Part shown: positions 53,295-64,000 of the stretch, piece by piece
Layout: every line of letters starts with the position of its first letter
Position numbering within the stretch: the first letter of the stretch is position 1
The notes under the pieces: generated by a model
Told to the model about the DNA's origin: nothing
Database searches by the model: none
What the model saw: the letters and a program-made list of their open reading frames with translations, nothing else
Assembly (NCBI GenBank): GCA_039621445.1
Contig: CP154956.1
Span: 70,802,914 to 70,866,913 of the forward strand
Length of the DNA stretch: 64,000 bases
DNA from: Euglena gracilis
Taxonomy: Eukaryota; Euglenida; Euglenophyceae; Euglenales
Direction of reading: 5' to 3'
Translations under genes and position numbers: made by a program

Positions 53295-53439
53295 CAGTGC
53301 CTCTTGAAAGGGTCGCTGCGGGGAGAGGGGGTGTGGAGGGCTGAGGGTGTGTGCCGCGGGGCGGTGGAGCATGGTTTGCAGGAAGAGATTGGAGTGGCTG
53401 GTGAATGAGGATTATTGGATGATCTGGGCGCCAGAAATT

Positions 53440-54730
53440 GGAAAGGTGCATTGTTTGTTTGTTTGTTTGCATATTTATGTATTCATTTCTTTGTTTGTTA
53501 TTCATTTACTTATAAATTTATTAATTTATTCACTTGCTTACTGATTTTATCTGTTTATCTGTTTATTTGTTTAGCTAATTGGTTGGTTGGTAAGTTGGTT
53601 GGTTAGGTGGGTAGGTGGGCAGGTAGGTAGGTAGGTAGGTAGGTAGGTAGGTAGGTAGGTAGGTAGGTAGGTAGGTAGGTAGGTAGGTAGGTAGGTAGGT
53701 AGGTAGGTAGGTAGGTGGGTGGGTGGGTGGGTAGGTGGATAGGTGGGTAGGTAGGTAGGTTGGTAGGTAGGTAGGTAGGTGGGTAGGTAGGTAGGTAGGT
53801 AGGTAGGTAGGTAGGTAGGTAGGTAGGTAGGTAGGTAGGTAGGTAGGTAGGTGGTGGGTGGGTGGGTGGGTGGGTGGTGGTGGGTAGGTGGGGGTAGGTA
53901 GGTAGGTAGGTAGGTAGGTAGGTAGGTAGGTAGGTCGTGGGGGGGTGGGTGGTGGGTGGGTGGGGTGGTGGTAGGTAGGTAGGTTGGTAGGGGTTTAGGT
54001 AGGTAGGTCGGTAGGTAGGTCGTAGGTAGGTCGGTGGGTGGTGGGTGGGGGGTTGGGTGGTTGGGTGGTTAGGTGGATAGGTGGGTAGGTAGGTAGGTTG
54101 GTAGGTAGGTCGTCGTCGGTAGGTAGGTCGGTCGGTGGGTGGGTGGGTGGGTGGGTGGTGGGTGGGTGGGTAGGTGGTAGGTGGGTCGGTAGGTCGGTTG
54201 GTAGGTGGTAGGTCGTGGGTCGGTAGGTCGTCGGTCGGTCGTAGGTCGTCGTCGGTAGGTCGGTAGGTGGTGGGTGGGTGGGTGGGTGGGTGGGTGGGTA
54301 GGTAGGTAGGTAGGTAGGAAGGTAGGTAGGTAGGTAGGTAGGAAGGGAGGGAGGTAGGTAGGTAGTTAGTTGGTACGTTAGTTAGTTTGTTAGTTAATTA
54401 GTAAGTCAGTCAGTCAGTCAGTCAGTCAGTCAGTCAGTCAGTCAGTCAGTCATTAAGTCAGTCAGTCAGTCAGTCAGTCAGTCAGTCAGCCAGTCAGTCA
54501 GTCAGTCAGTCAGTCAGTCAGTTAATTTGTCAATTAGATAGTTATTATTATAATAATTAATTAGTCAGTATGTTAGCTAGCTACCACGTCCTCATTTATT
54601 TACTATATAATTATTCATTCGTTCGTCTGTTCATTCATTTATCCATTGACTCATCCATTAACTCGTTTGTTTATGCATTATGTATTTTTGCTTACCATTC
54701 ATTTTTTCATTCATTCATTCATTACTCAGC
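53440..54730. repeat. graded tetranucleotide microsatellite tract
   Basis: TTTG/TTAT-rich start, then GGTA (53607 onward), with GGTG, GGTC and CGGT variants, GGTA again, then GTCA (about 54400-54530), then TTCATTCA. The unit changes stepwise while the 4-bp register is largely kept. No gene inside. Confidence 0.95.
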
Positions 54731-55230
54731 TTGCATTCGTTACTTATTTCATTGCTTGGGGGTTTGGTGTGCATCGCCAACGTTGGTGCTGGAAAGGGAG
54801 GCACGAAATGTGCCAGAAGGTGGGGGGGGGAGTATGGAATGATTGGTTGATTTGCGAGACTCAAGGGACCATTGATAAGAACACCGACACAATTTTTACA
54901 CCAGCACACGGCCCACCTACCCGTCCACCGACCAAACTCACCTATCAACCATCTCGCCTCATTGACATGGGAAAAAGGGAGTGTTTGGAGAAATGTTGTG
55001 ACCTTCCCCACATGCTTTGAGTTGACATCCGACCTCCAGGTTTGCAGCTTGCCAAGAGCTGGGGGGGACTGCACAGGCAGAGTGACTCTGCTAAGACATG
55101 ATCGCCGCTTTTGCGTCAGAGAAGGCGTGTGCCAGAGTCCCTGGTGAGCCAAGGTTCTGCAAATAAGTGAGGGCCTCACCGCAGCGGGATCTGCCCATAA
55201 GAGTGGAAGGGGACCCTGCGGGGTCGGCTT
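54731..55230. other. intergenic, nothing recognised
   Basis: About 500 bp between the microsatellite and the stop codon of the glycosyltransferase gene. No exon-like reading; it holds that gene's 3' untranslated region. Confidence 0.5.
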
Positions 55231-58200
55231 CTAGTGGGCACACACACGCAGATCCGCTTCACCGTTGGGGACTGGCTGTCACAAGTCGGCATCAACAGTT
55301 TGTCGTGGAGGTAGTTGATATTACAGAGACCTGAGACAGGGGATGAGGTGTGTTGTGGTGGGGGGCCCTCAGATCAGTCAATTGATGACGCAAAGCTGTT
55401 CATCGGATTTGTGAGTGGCGTACCATTTGCTTCAGTGGCTCAATGACTTCAGCAGGAATAAAGAGATAACAACAACAGATGAAAATCAAAAACTCCCAAA
55501 AACGCCCCTGGCAAAATATGGGTTTAACCATTGTAGACGAGGTCTGGAGCAGAGCCTCTGGAAATGACAAGACAACGGGATAAAACCACTCATTTACTCC
55601 CCAACCGTCCCCCCCATTTCCAGCTGCTGTGCGCCTAAAATCAAAAAAAATTTCCAGGGCAAAATACTTTATGCAAAAAACGCAAAAAAATGCAAAAAAT
55701 CCAAACATATGCCAACCAACTTCAAATTTTTTTTCAAGGGCAGAATATTTTATGTAAAAAATGCAAAAAAAATGCAAAAAAAGCCAAACATACTGCAACC
55801 AACAACCTGATTTCGGATCGAACCATGGCGTTAGCGAGTCGGAGGCGTCGATCTCGCACCGCGTGCAGTCCTTTTTGAGGGCCCGGCTGATGAACGCACA
55901 CGAGTTGATCGGGGTGAGCGTGTGGCCCTCCGCGCTGCACTCCAGTGCCTTCTGCACAACAGAACATGGATTGCATGCAATGCATGCATTTGGATTGGAG
56001 GCAAAGAAAGCAGACTTCAAAGTTCAAAGTTCAAAACGATGCAATGCCACTGGCTGGCTGGACCAAGGGGAAGGTCCCCTTTTGGCTTTAAAAAAAATCT
56101 TCTGTTTTGGAGAATTCTGTGGTAGCACGAGGTGTGTGGCACCATACGAACCCTCAAAATGGATATTTCAGACGAATTCCATCATACCTGCCCCCAAAAG
56201 TTCGCAAAAGCTGTTGACACCCCGATGGGTTCAAGCAAGGTCGGTGGAAGCCAAAAAAAAATCCGAAATTTTCCAGACTTTGACCTGGGCAAACCATTCC
56301 AACCTATTTGTTCAACTTCTGCCAGAGAGGTCATTTTTCACTTTGGGAAAAGGGGAAAAAAAATAGTAACTTTTGAAAACCAGTCACCTCCTTCCGACTC
56401 CCACCGGGGGGAGAGGGGGATGTTGCCGAGGCAAATCAATGGACTAGTGCCTTTGACCAATCAGTCAATGCAGCCAGTCAACCTAAATTACCAGTCAGAC
56501 CACGTAGTATGGTGGGTACCCTCCAGCTTGTGAACAATGTCCTGCTCCAAACACAAAAAAAAATGCACAAATTGGCGATAAAACCTTACACCGTGTGAGT
56601 TAGCAGAGGGCAGAGGGCAGAGGGCATGATGGTGGTTGGCCTTCAAATGGGGTAAACCCCCCAAAATAAGACCTGGGTCTGATTTTTGGGTCCGTTGCTG
56701 GTACCATCCAGGGGGGTCTTATTTTGGGGGGGGGGTCTTATTTTTTGGATTTTTTCTTGGCCGAACCAGGCCCGGAAAAAAAACATCATTTTTCAGGTTC
56801 CCAGAAACATTAAAAATTTTCCTTCGGCGCTTCGCGCCATGTGTGAATTGGTGTCAGTTGACATTTAGCATGTTTTTTGCACTTCAAAAATCGGAAATTT
56901 TCGAAATTTCATCATTTTTGAGTGTGAATTTGGGGTTTTGGGTTATTTTTCAGGGAAAATTTTCACCGTCTTCGACGCTTCGTGCTGTCAGGGGGGGGGG
57001 CTTATTTTGGGAGGGGTCTTATTTTGGATTTTTGCTCGATCGGCCCGGGGGGGTCTCATTTTTGAGAGGGGGTCTTATTTTGGGGGTTGGGGGGGGGGGC
57101 TTATTTTGGGGGGTTACACATCATCAAATCTGAACACAACATGACGAGGTCTATGTGATGGCAAACCAGGCAGAGGCGGCGGACCTTTTTGCAGACGGTG
57201 GCGCACGCCTCACCCCGATGGCCCACCAGCACCGTCATCGCCTCAAACACCACGTTGCGCTGCCGGAGCACGACCTGATCCCAGGCGGGCTTTTCGTCCC
57301 ATTCAGCCCAGCCCCCATTTCCCCAGAGGGAGGGGGAGGCCCGGCCCGGGGGCCGCCACAACGTTGCCCTCAAGCTCGACCGGACCCAAGCTCCCGTCCC
57401 GCCCAGTCCGGCCAGCACGTTTGGTCCCCCTTTGCACCCCTTCTCCCTACCCACTCCCAGAGCCAAAGTGGGAGGCCGGGAACAGTGCGGTAGACAAGCA
57501 TTTGAGGAAGCCCTACTTCCAGCCAAGCCCGCCTGCCTGCCACAGCGGCTGGACGTACTCCTCCGCCGTGTGGCGCAGCATCCCCGGCAGGCGTCCCTTG
57601 GGCGGTGCGATAAAGGGACAACCCCAAGAGGTTGGGGGGGGGGTCACTTCCAATCGTCCCAAAAACCAGTCGCTTACTTCTTTCCTCAGAAAGCCAACCA
57701 GTCACCTCCACTCTCCCAGGGGTTAGCTAACGTTGTAATCCAAGAAAATTGGCCGCAAAGAAGAGAAATGACCGAAAATCTGGCGCTAGGTCACTCATCC
57801 CCCCCCCCCAGAGGAGGAACCGACTCCATCACAGGGGTTAGTTGGCCAGTGGCTGCGTGATTAAAAGGGGGGACACCTGCCTGTGTACACCACAACAGAT
57901 CAAGCGGCGGATCCAAAGTGCAGCAAGCTGCAAGCTCCGACACACTCGAGGGGGAAACAAGCCGGAGGAGGGGAGCCAGCCAGAGGACGGCTGTCATGAG
58001 CTGGTGTTGGAAAAGGGAGGCGTGGCCCAAACATGGGTCGACGGATGGACATCCGGGCTGGCCCGCCGGCCACCGTACCCGTCGGCCGTCTCCCCACCCG
58101 CCTTGGTGTAGTTCACATGGAAACTGTGCAGCGGGGCAACGGGGATGAATGGGGTGAAAAAAAGTGGAAAGGGAGCTGGTGAGGGGGCACCAGGCCGTTG

Positions 58201-61200
58201 TGTCGTGCACCGGAAGTGTTGCTTTATTTTGGAGGATGATAACCTCAAATAAAAAAAATGTTTGATCAATGATCGGCAATGCCAAAATGGACTCTTCGAT
58301 GGCGGCTGATCCATCCCAGACAAGAGGGCTGGATGGCCTGAAAAGGGGCGTGCGACACCTTTCGAAAAGCTCCCACCACAAACGGTAGGCAACGCCGAAC
58401 TCCACCGCACCGTTGGCATGGCTGGGCTTGAACTTGGGCGGGTTGTTCATGTCAAACCAGGGCTTGAACTTGCCTGCCCAAACGAAAAGCAGGCATGCAT
58501 CCATGGTCCAGGAATTTCGACACAGATGCAGCTCATGTCATAGCATCTCCGAGGTGATGCCAATCTCCCCAAAAAACAAATAAATCACAGTGTGTGCCTT
58601 GCAGGTCTGTCAATGTCAGGGAGGACCTCGAAAATGGTAGCCCTTCACCCCGTCGATGCTCTCGGACGCGTTGCGGTACATGCTGAAGGCTGGCGGGATT
58701 CGGATATACCTACAAGGGGAAAACAAGGCTGGGCAGCCCATAAACACTGACGACGCCATCAAGAAGAGAGAAGAGTGTGTACACCCCCCCCCTGTGTCAT
58801 GTATATCTTCAAAGTGCTCAAACCCTGGAGGCACATCACACTTTGGATGAAAAAAAAACTCCAAATTAAATTGGGCCCCGGACGGGTCCTGTGCCTGCAG
58901 ACCATAAAATTCCGAGTTTGTTTCGTGCCCAGGCCTTAGCAGGACATCAATCTGGACCGCAAGGACAGTTGAATTAGGATATTGAAAAATTGTTGGAGGT
59001 TGCCAACATTAAATGTGAGTTAGGCCTGAGAGGGGGAATCTGGAACCCCCTCCCCCTTTCATTTAGTTCCCTGGGGCATAAGAAAGGATACCGGGACGTC
59101 ATAGGACATTGTTTGCAGGGTGGCCTCCCTGGCATTCACATTTTGGCCCGAAAGATTTCGACCCAGAAACTTGGTGTGCATTTCTGATGCCGTGGCAGCT
59201 GCAATGATGGGGGGTGAGACCGAGGGGGAGGGGGGGGGGCCCACCCACCAATGTACCCGCTATGGGTGGGGGTCAGGCCAAATGGGTGCCTCGCTGGAAG
59301 CGGGGTTTTCCTCTATTTTTAGCGCGAAGCGCCGAAATGTTTTTGGGCCCCAAAATTGACACCCCAAAGTGGTGCCCCTGAGCCCCCCCCCACTCCCTGG
59401 GGGACCCCCAGGGGGTGGGTGGGTGGGTCTGAACCCCCCCTCCCCCCAGTTCCTTAACAAAAACCTCTGGTCAGAAACCACACCCCCCACTCCCTGGGGA
59501 ATGGTGGGTGGGTCTACCAGACCCCCCCCCGGGGGGGTACTCCCAAGGGCCTTGTGCGTCTTCAGCAAGAGGCGTGATTTTGGCTATTTTTGGCTTTTTG
59601 GGGAGCAAAGTGCAGAAAATTTTCTGTCCCCAAAATTGACCCTCCCAAAAAAATTAGGTTGACGCAAGCCCGACGTACAGGCTTTTCGTGGGACCAAAAG
59701 GTCAAAATGGTGTGTCTCAAAGCAAAACAGTTTGGCGTTACGCAAATGGGCAATATATATAAAAAAAAGGCTTAAATGTGAGTTAGGCACTTAAGTCCCC
59801 CTGCACAAATCCAACAATGACTTAGCACCCTGCCATGCTAATCCAAAGCCACGCCTGACGGTTTGATGGTTTGAGGTTTGATGGAACGCCAAACATGAGA
59901 AGGTGGTCAGGACGTGGGAGGGCGGCAGCAAATGGACCCTCCCCAATTTTCTCCAAATTTCCACCTCTGCTGATCGTGCAGTTCCCGGGGCACTACTTCG
60001 GAGCACAAGCAGCGGTGTGGTTTGCAATAATGTGGTTCCCAATGGGGCATCACAGATGGCCCTTGGGCTGCAGCTCCCCCCTTGGGTGAGGGGGAACTTC
60101 TTGCTCACAGACCTGGACCCAAAGAATGCGCGTGCAACTTGTCCGTCACGAGCGTTTGCGCCTTCGAACGTGCCGGACTGGACGCCCTGCTTGAAGAAGT
60201 CGATGAGGGACTGAAATATGCCTTCATCTGGCATAATGACCATCATCCCTGTGAAAAAAATGAGAGGGAAGGAAAAAAAGTAACACAGATTTATAAAAAA
60301 AAAACTACACTTGACAATTACACATTTGCAAGCGTTCCCAAAGTTAAACCAATGCATATCCGAGGATTTCACCTTGATCTGATAAATCTGGTGAGCTCAA
60401 AAACGTGGGCAACAGATCGGAAAGGCTGAAAAGGGAGAAACCAGATAAAGTCTATTCCCGGGACACCTGTTTGGAAGTAAGAACCCGAGCGGCTACCGTG
60501 GGCCCCAACCCAGGAGGCGTTGGGCGGCCGGTAGTTGAAGACCGCGTCGGGGTCCGCCAACGCCAGCATGTCGGCGTCAAAGAAAGCCACCAGCTTGTAC
60601 TCGGTGAAGCTCCACAGGTACAGCTTGTCGAACGTGTCCTTCCAGGCGCTATCTGTACGAACCACACAGAGGGCAAAGAAACCAACCAAAAGCAAAGACA
60701 GCCGCAAAAAAAAATGTGGTCTGTGAAGCGTCCGAAGGGGGATTGGTTCGCATGAAAAGAGAATGAGACTGCTTCAATCGGAATTTTCGGTAAAATTTCT
60801 TGCAAACAGCACTGGCAAAAGATTATACAGGCAGGAAAAGCAGAATAAGTTTCAAATTGTGCTGCAGGATTTGCACTTCAACACCTTCAAATAAAAAATT
60901 ACAAATTGATTCAAGGCTCAATACACATTGCACACATTTGCAACATTTTAAAACTCACGTCCCAAAAAAAGTACTGGCAGCCCTCCACCTCTCTCCACGG
61001 AAAAAAATTAGAAAACAGAACGTGGCTTCCTCCGCAACAATATGGCTTCCTCCGCAACAACATCTGGAAATTTTGATTTGGGACCATCCAGATCGACGCT
61101 CTCCATTTTCTGGAGACAAGCGCAAATGAAATTGGTAGCTGACAATTCAACATTATGATTCCGAAACATGCATATGCATGTAGGTGATATATACGTCTAG

Positions 61201-63609
61201 GCACATATAGATATGCATATTTTCAGGTAGAATGCTGTGTGAAAAATACTCCAAACCGTGATAAAACCGAAACAACTACAACTGAAATGTAAATATTTGT
61301 CATATTGGTGCCTCCAAAGCCGTCTTTTCTGAGGTTCATTGTTTGAATATTAAACTGGCATCTGGGCTGCCAAGTTCAGGGCAGAACCGGCGTTACCCCC
61401 CCCACTGGTTCTGGATGCCAGTTCTGTCCGTGAGAAAGGGGTCTCAGACCCCGGTTCTGTCCAAAATGCCAGAAAAAGTAACCAAAATGTCAGAAAAATG
61501 GCCAAAAGTTTTCAGATTTGAAAAAAAAAGTTGAGCCATACGAGACAATGAAACTGACTGTTTGTGGGCAACAGATTGAGTATACATTTTCGGTGATATT
61601 TAGGTGATTTTTTGGGAAATCTGGAAAAATGCTCATTCTTGGAAATTTTGGACCTATGTGGTTGTTCAAGAAAGATGAACCACACAATGATACTTTCCTT
61701 TGGTCGAAGGGGAAATAGGACTTGTCCAAAACAACAAATAAGCGTTGTGCAGTGTGGATGGATTTTTTGGCCATCGCTGTTCGCCCAATGGAAAGAGGTT
61801 TCGGTCGAGTTTGTAAACCTTCCCCCCCAAAATAATACACCCCCAAAAATGATACTCCCCCAAATAATACCGCTCCTTTGGGGCCCTTCTTACAACCTTG
61901 ATTTCCGCCTCAAAAAAATGTGGTTGAAAATCAGAATTCATAACAATAAACGACCCAAAAATGGATTTTGTGGCGCCTGGCCTCAAAAATGCCAATTTTT
62001 GCAAAAAATAAAAGTGCAAAAAAACCTTAACAATTTTAAAAAAATTTGCCTTAAGAAATAATAATGCCTGCTCCCAGAGTTTGCCGAAACAAAAGTGGGG
62101 CTCTTGAGGCTTTGCATGCTTGTTGGACCTCCAGGGTCTTGAAAATCATCAAAATTCCAACCCAGTGGGATTTGGGGGTTTTGCATTATTTAGGCACCAG
62201 CCAGGTCCACGGGGGAGAGGGGGTCAAGACCCCCTGGAGGTCATCAAGAATATCTCAGCCCTAAACTTTTTGAAATATTCTTTGGTATTTTGCGGAGATG
62301 AATTGTGCTTCCACCATGATCACCACACAACCCAGGCGAAGGCGAACTGCACTCTCTTGGGACAGATAAAAGTGCGCACAACTGGGCAATCAAACACTGT
62401 GCAACATTGCACTGTGTTTCCTTATGTTTCTCATTTTTTTTCTTTGGCTTTTCAAAAATGCTTAAAAACCCCCACCCCAATGAATTTCGACAAATTTTGC
62501 CAAAAATTGCTAATTTTGGGTGTTTGGGTTTGGCATTTTGGGGGTAAGATTTTGATCAACGATTCTTTGACTGGATCTCCTAACTTCTGAACCTCCTCTT
62601 CAGCTGACGAACCAAACCAGATCTTATCCCCCAGGGTTTCTAGGAGGGGTCTTGCTCGGTTGAGGGGGGTTATAAGCGGGGCAGGGGGGAGTGGACGTTT
62701 ACAAATGGGTGCCTCCATTAGTCTGAACGCCTGAACGCCTCAGGGGGACGTTCGGTGCGGCACGCACTTGGAATGCTGCTGGACAGACTGTCACTCACGC
62801 TCTTGATCTGAGCGTACCCCGCGGCGCGAAGGCAGGTGCGGTGGAGGGCCTCGATGCCTGAAGGAGGACCCACCCCTGCCTGGTGGTGTGGCTTCCAGGA
62901 AGACACTTTTCAGCTAAAAAAAAAAAACGCGCGTTAGGGAATTGAGCAAGCACATCATCTCAATTAAGGACCGCCCCCGGCTGGGCTGCGCTGTCCGGCA
63001 TGAGGTCCTTCGGGCCGAGAAGCACCAATTCGCACTTCTTCTGCTTCAGCAGCTGCGACTTGGAGAAGAGCGACAAGGCCAGGACTGCGGAATGGAAGGC
63101 GCCATGGCACCCGGCCGGGGGGCAGGGCACAATGCGACACCACCCTAACCGCTGATATGGAAAAGCAGCCTCCCGAGCCACGGAAGGGCACCCTGCACCG
63201 GGTTAGCTTCACATTTGCGCAAAATGTGGCAGGATAGAATTGGCACAAAAGGACTTGCAAGCGTATGGTGTCATAGAAAATCCTGGCAAAGAAACTCAGA
63301 AAACAGACAGGGAAAGCATAGAGAAAAAAACACAAAACAGCGAACTGGAATGTGCATCCCACTGTTGCAACAAAGACATCTAATTAATTCTCAATATTGG
63401 AAGGCAAAGTAACAAAGGTATGCAAAACCAAATATCTGAAATAACTGCAAATATTTGTGTTCAGTTTTGCCAAAACACATGATCAATATGCCCTAATTGT
63501 TCACACGCTGACGTGTCCCAGACTCCCAGCACACCTATAGCCCCGTCGACGTACTTCTCGTTGCTTATCACAGAAACAAATGCATGTTCTGTGCGGGGCT
63601 TCACTTTTG
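55231..63609 (-). CDS. family 8 glycosyltransferase with Cys-rich C-terminal domain
   Basis: Glycogenin-like transferase using a nucleotide sugar, probably in the secretory pathway. Exons: 63609-63535, 63084-62992, 62857-62799, 60652-60467, 60248 to about 60155, 58709-58627, 58473-58359, 58123-58074, about 57610-57537, 57274-57185, 55951-55807, 55330-55231 (stop TAG). GT8 marks: HAFVSVISNEKYVDGAIVLA; LYLWSFTEYKLVAFFDADM with the DxD metal site; YFQTGMMVIMPDEG; GYHFRGKFKPWF (HFxGxxKPW). The C-terminal part has VLVGHRGEACATVCKKKALE, NSCAF, KKDCTRC and a final KRICVCAH, a Cys-spaced domain seen beside glycosyltransferases of algae and other protists. Most joins phase at GT-AG, with GC donors after 62992 and 57537. 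Missing: a small exon before 60652, the DQGFLN-type segment after 60155, and the signal-sequence exon, probably beyond the window. Confidence 0.88.
55640..55800. repeat. tandem TGCAAAAAA repeat, second locus
   Basis: Two copies of the unit seen at 8735-8900 (TTTCCAGGGCAAAATACTTT, then runs of TGCAAAAAA). Lies in the glycosyltransferase intron between exons 55951-55807 and 55330-55231. Confidence 0.75.
56655..57115. mobile_element. CCCCCCAAAATAAG MITE, 461 bp
   Basis: Ends ACCCCCCAAAATAAG and CTTATTTTGGGGGGT, flanked by TA (56653-56654 and 57116-57117). Core has CTTCGGCGCTTCGCGCC and CTTCGACGCTTCGTGCT hairpins. An inverted copy starts at 63664. Inside a glycosyltransferase intron. Confidence 0.8.
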
Positions 63610-63663
63610 CTGGAAAGAGAGGTAATACATCTTGCCCAAAAGTCTGAATTGCAAAAACAAATA

Positions 63664-64000
63664 AACCCCCCCAAAAATAAGACCCCCCCCCCAAAAAATA
63701 AGACCCCCCCCAAAAATAAGGCCCCCCCTGGGCTGATCCAAGCAAAAAGCCAAAAATAAGACCCCCCCCCCATAAATAAGACCCCCCTTTACAGCGCGAA
63801 GCGCCGGGGACGGTGAAATTTTCCCCTGAAAAATGACCAAAAAACCAAATTTCATACACAAAAATGATGAAATTTCAAAAATTTTCGGATTTTTGAAGTG
63901 CAAAAAACACGGTAAATGTCAATTTACACCAATTTTCACATGGCGCGAAGCGCCGAAGGAAAATTTTTAGTCCTCTTGGGAACCTGAAAAATGGTGTTTT
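63664..64000. mobile_element. inverted, window-truncated copy of the AAAATAAG MITE
   Basis: Starts after TA at 63662-63663 with AACCCCCCCAAAAATAAG. Its reverse complement aligns with 56655-57115, including both hairpins (GCGCGAAGCGCCGGGG at 63793, GCGCGAAGCGCCGAAGG at 63943). It continues beyond the window. Confidence 0.8.

Noticed and set aside
53607-54375. Direct-repeat array resembling CRISPR at a glance
   Set aside because: It is a continuous GGTA microsatellite without spacers, in a eukaryotic nuclear genome.

Overview
This is nuclear DNA of a flagellate protist, most likely a euglenid of the Euglena type. Short, GC-rich exons with strong third-position G/C preference are scattered through long, repeat-filled introns. 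The strongest clue is splicing. Alongside ordinary GT-AG and GC-AG introns, several introns obey the euglenid nonconventional rule: they lack GT/AG ends, and bases from +4 (usually CAG) pair with bases ending at -6 (usually CTG). A ciliary dynein subunit (flagellum) and an ABC1/UbiB kinase with a possible targeting presequence fit such an organism. Species identity is inference.

All five genes I can support lie on the minus strand. From right to left (transcription order): (1) 63609-55231, a family 8 glycosyltransferase with a Cys-rich C-terminal domain; (2) 53294 to about 50698, a muscleblind-like CCCH zinc-finger protein; (3) 34819-20714, the dynein-2 (intraflagellar transport) light intermediate chain, about 14 exons over 14 kb; (4) 18140-15357, a complete six-exon DUF962/Mpo1-like ER membrane protein of 183 codons; (5) about 6675 to beyond base 1, an ABC1/UbiB-type kinase cut by the left window edge. 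The genes show no functional link.

The remainder (about 6.7-13.2, 18.2-20.7, 35-50.6 and 53.4-55.2 kb, plus introns) is non-coding and packed with small non-autonomous DNA transposons. Several have CAG...CTG ends and 8-bp target duplications (13262-14336, 38477-39124, 46412-47034, 42335-42765, 25231-25641, probably 8453-8984). Others are flanked by TA (36976-37684, 40471-40719, 9455-9631, 27649-28121, 56655-57115, 63664-end). There are also large TG/CA arrays, a 1.2-kb tetranucleotide tract and a roughly 190-bp tandem repeat.

The main discovery candidate is a link between the two themes. A nonconventional intron removes 3 nt before CAG and 5 nt after CTG, and 3+5=8 equals the target duplication of the CAG...CTG transposons. 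Splicing at those positions would exactly restore the pre-insertion coding sequence. Intron 1 of the DUF962 gene has a perfect 8-bp duplication at the predicted place; two other introns match at 6 of 8 positions.
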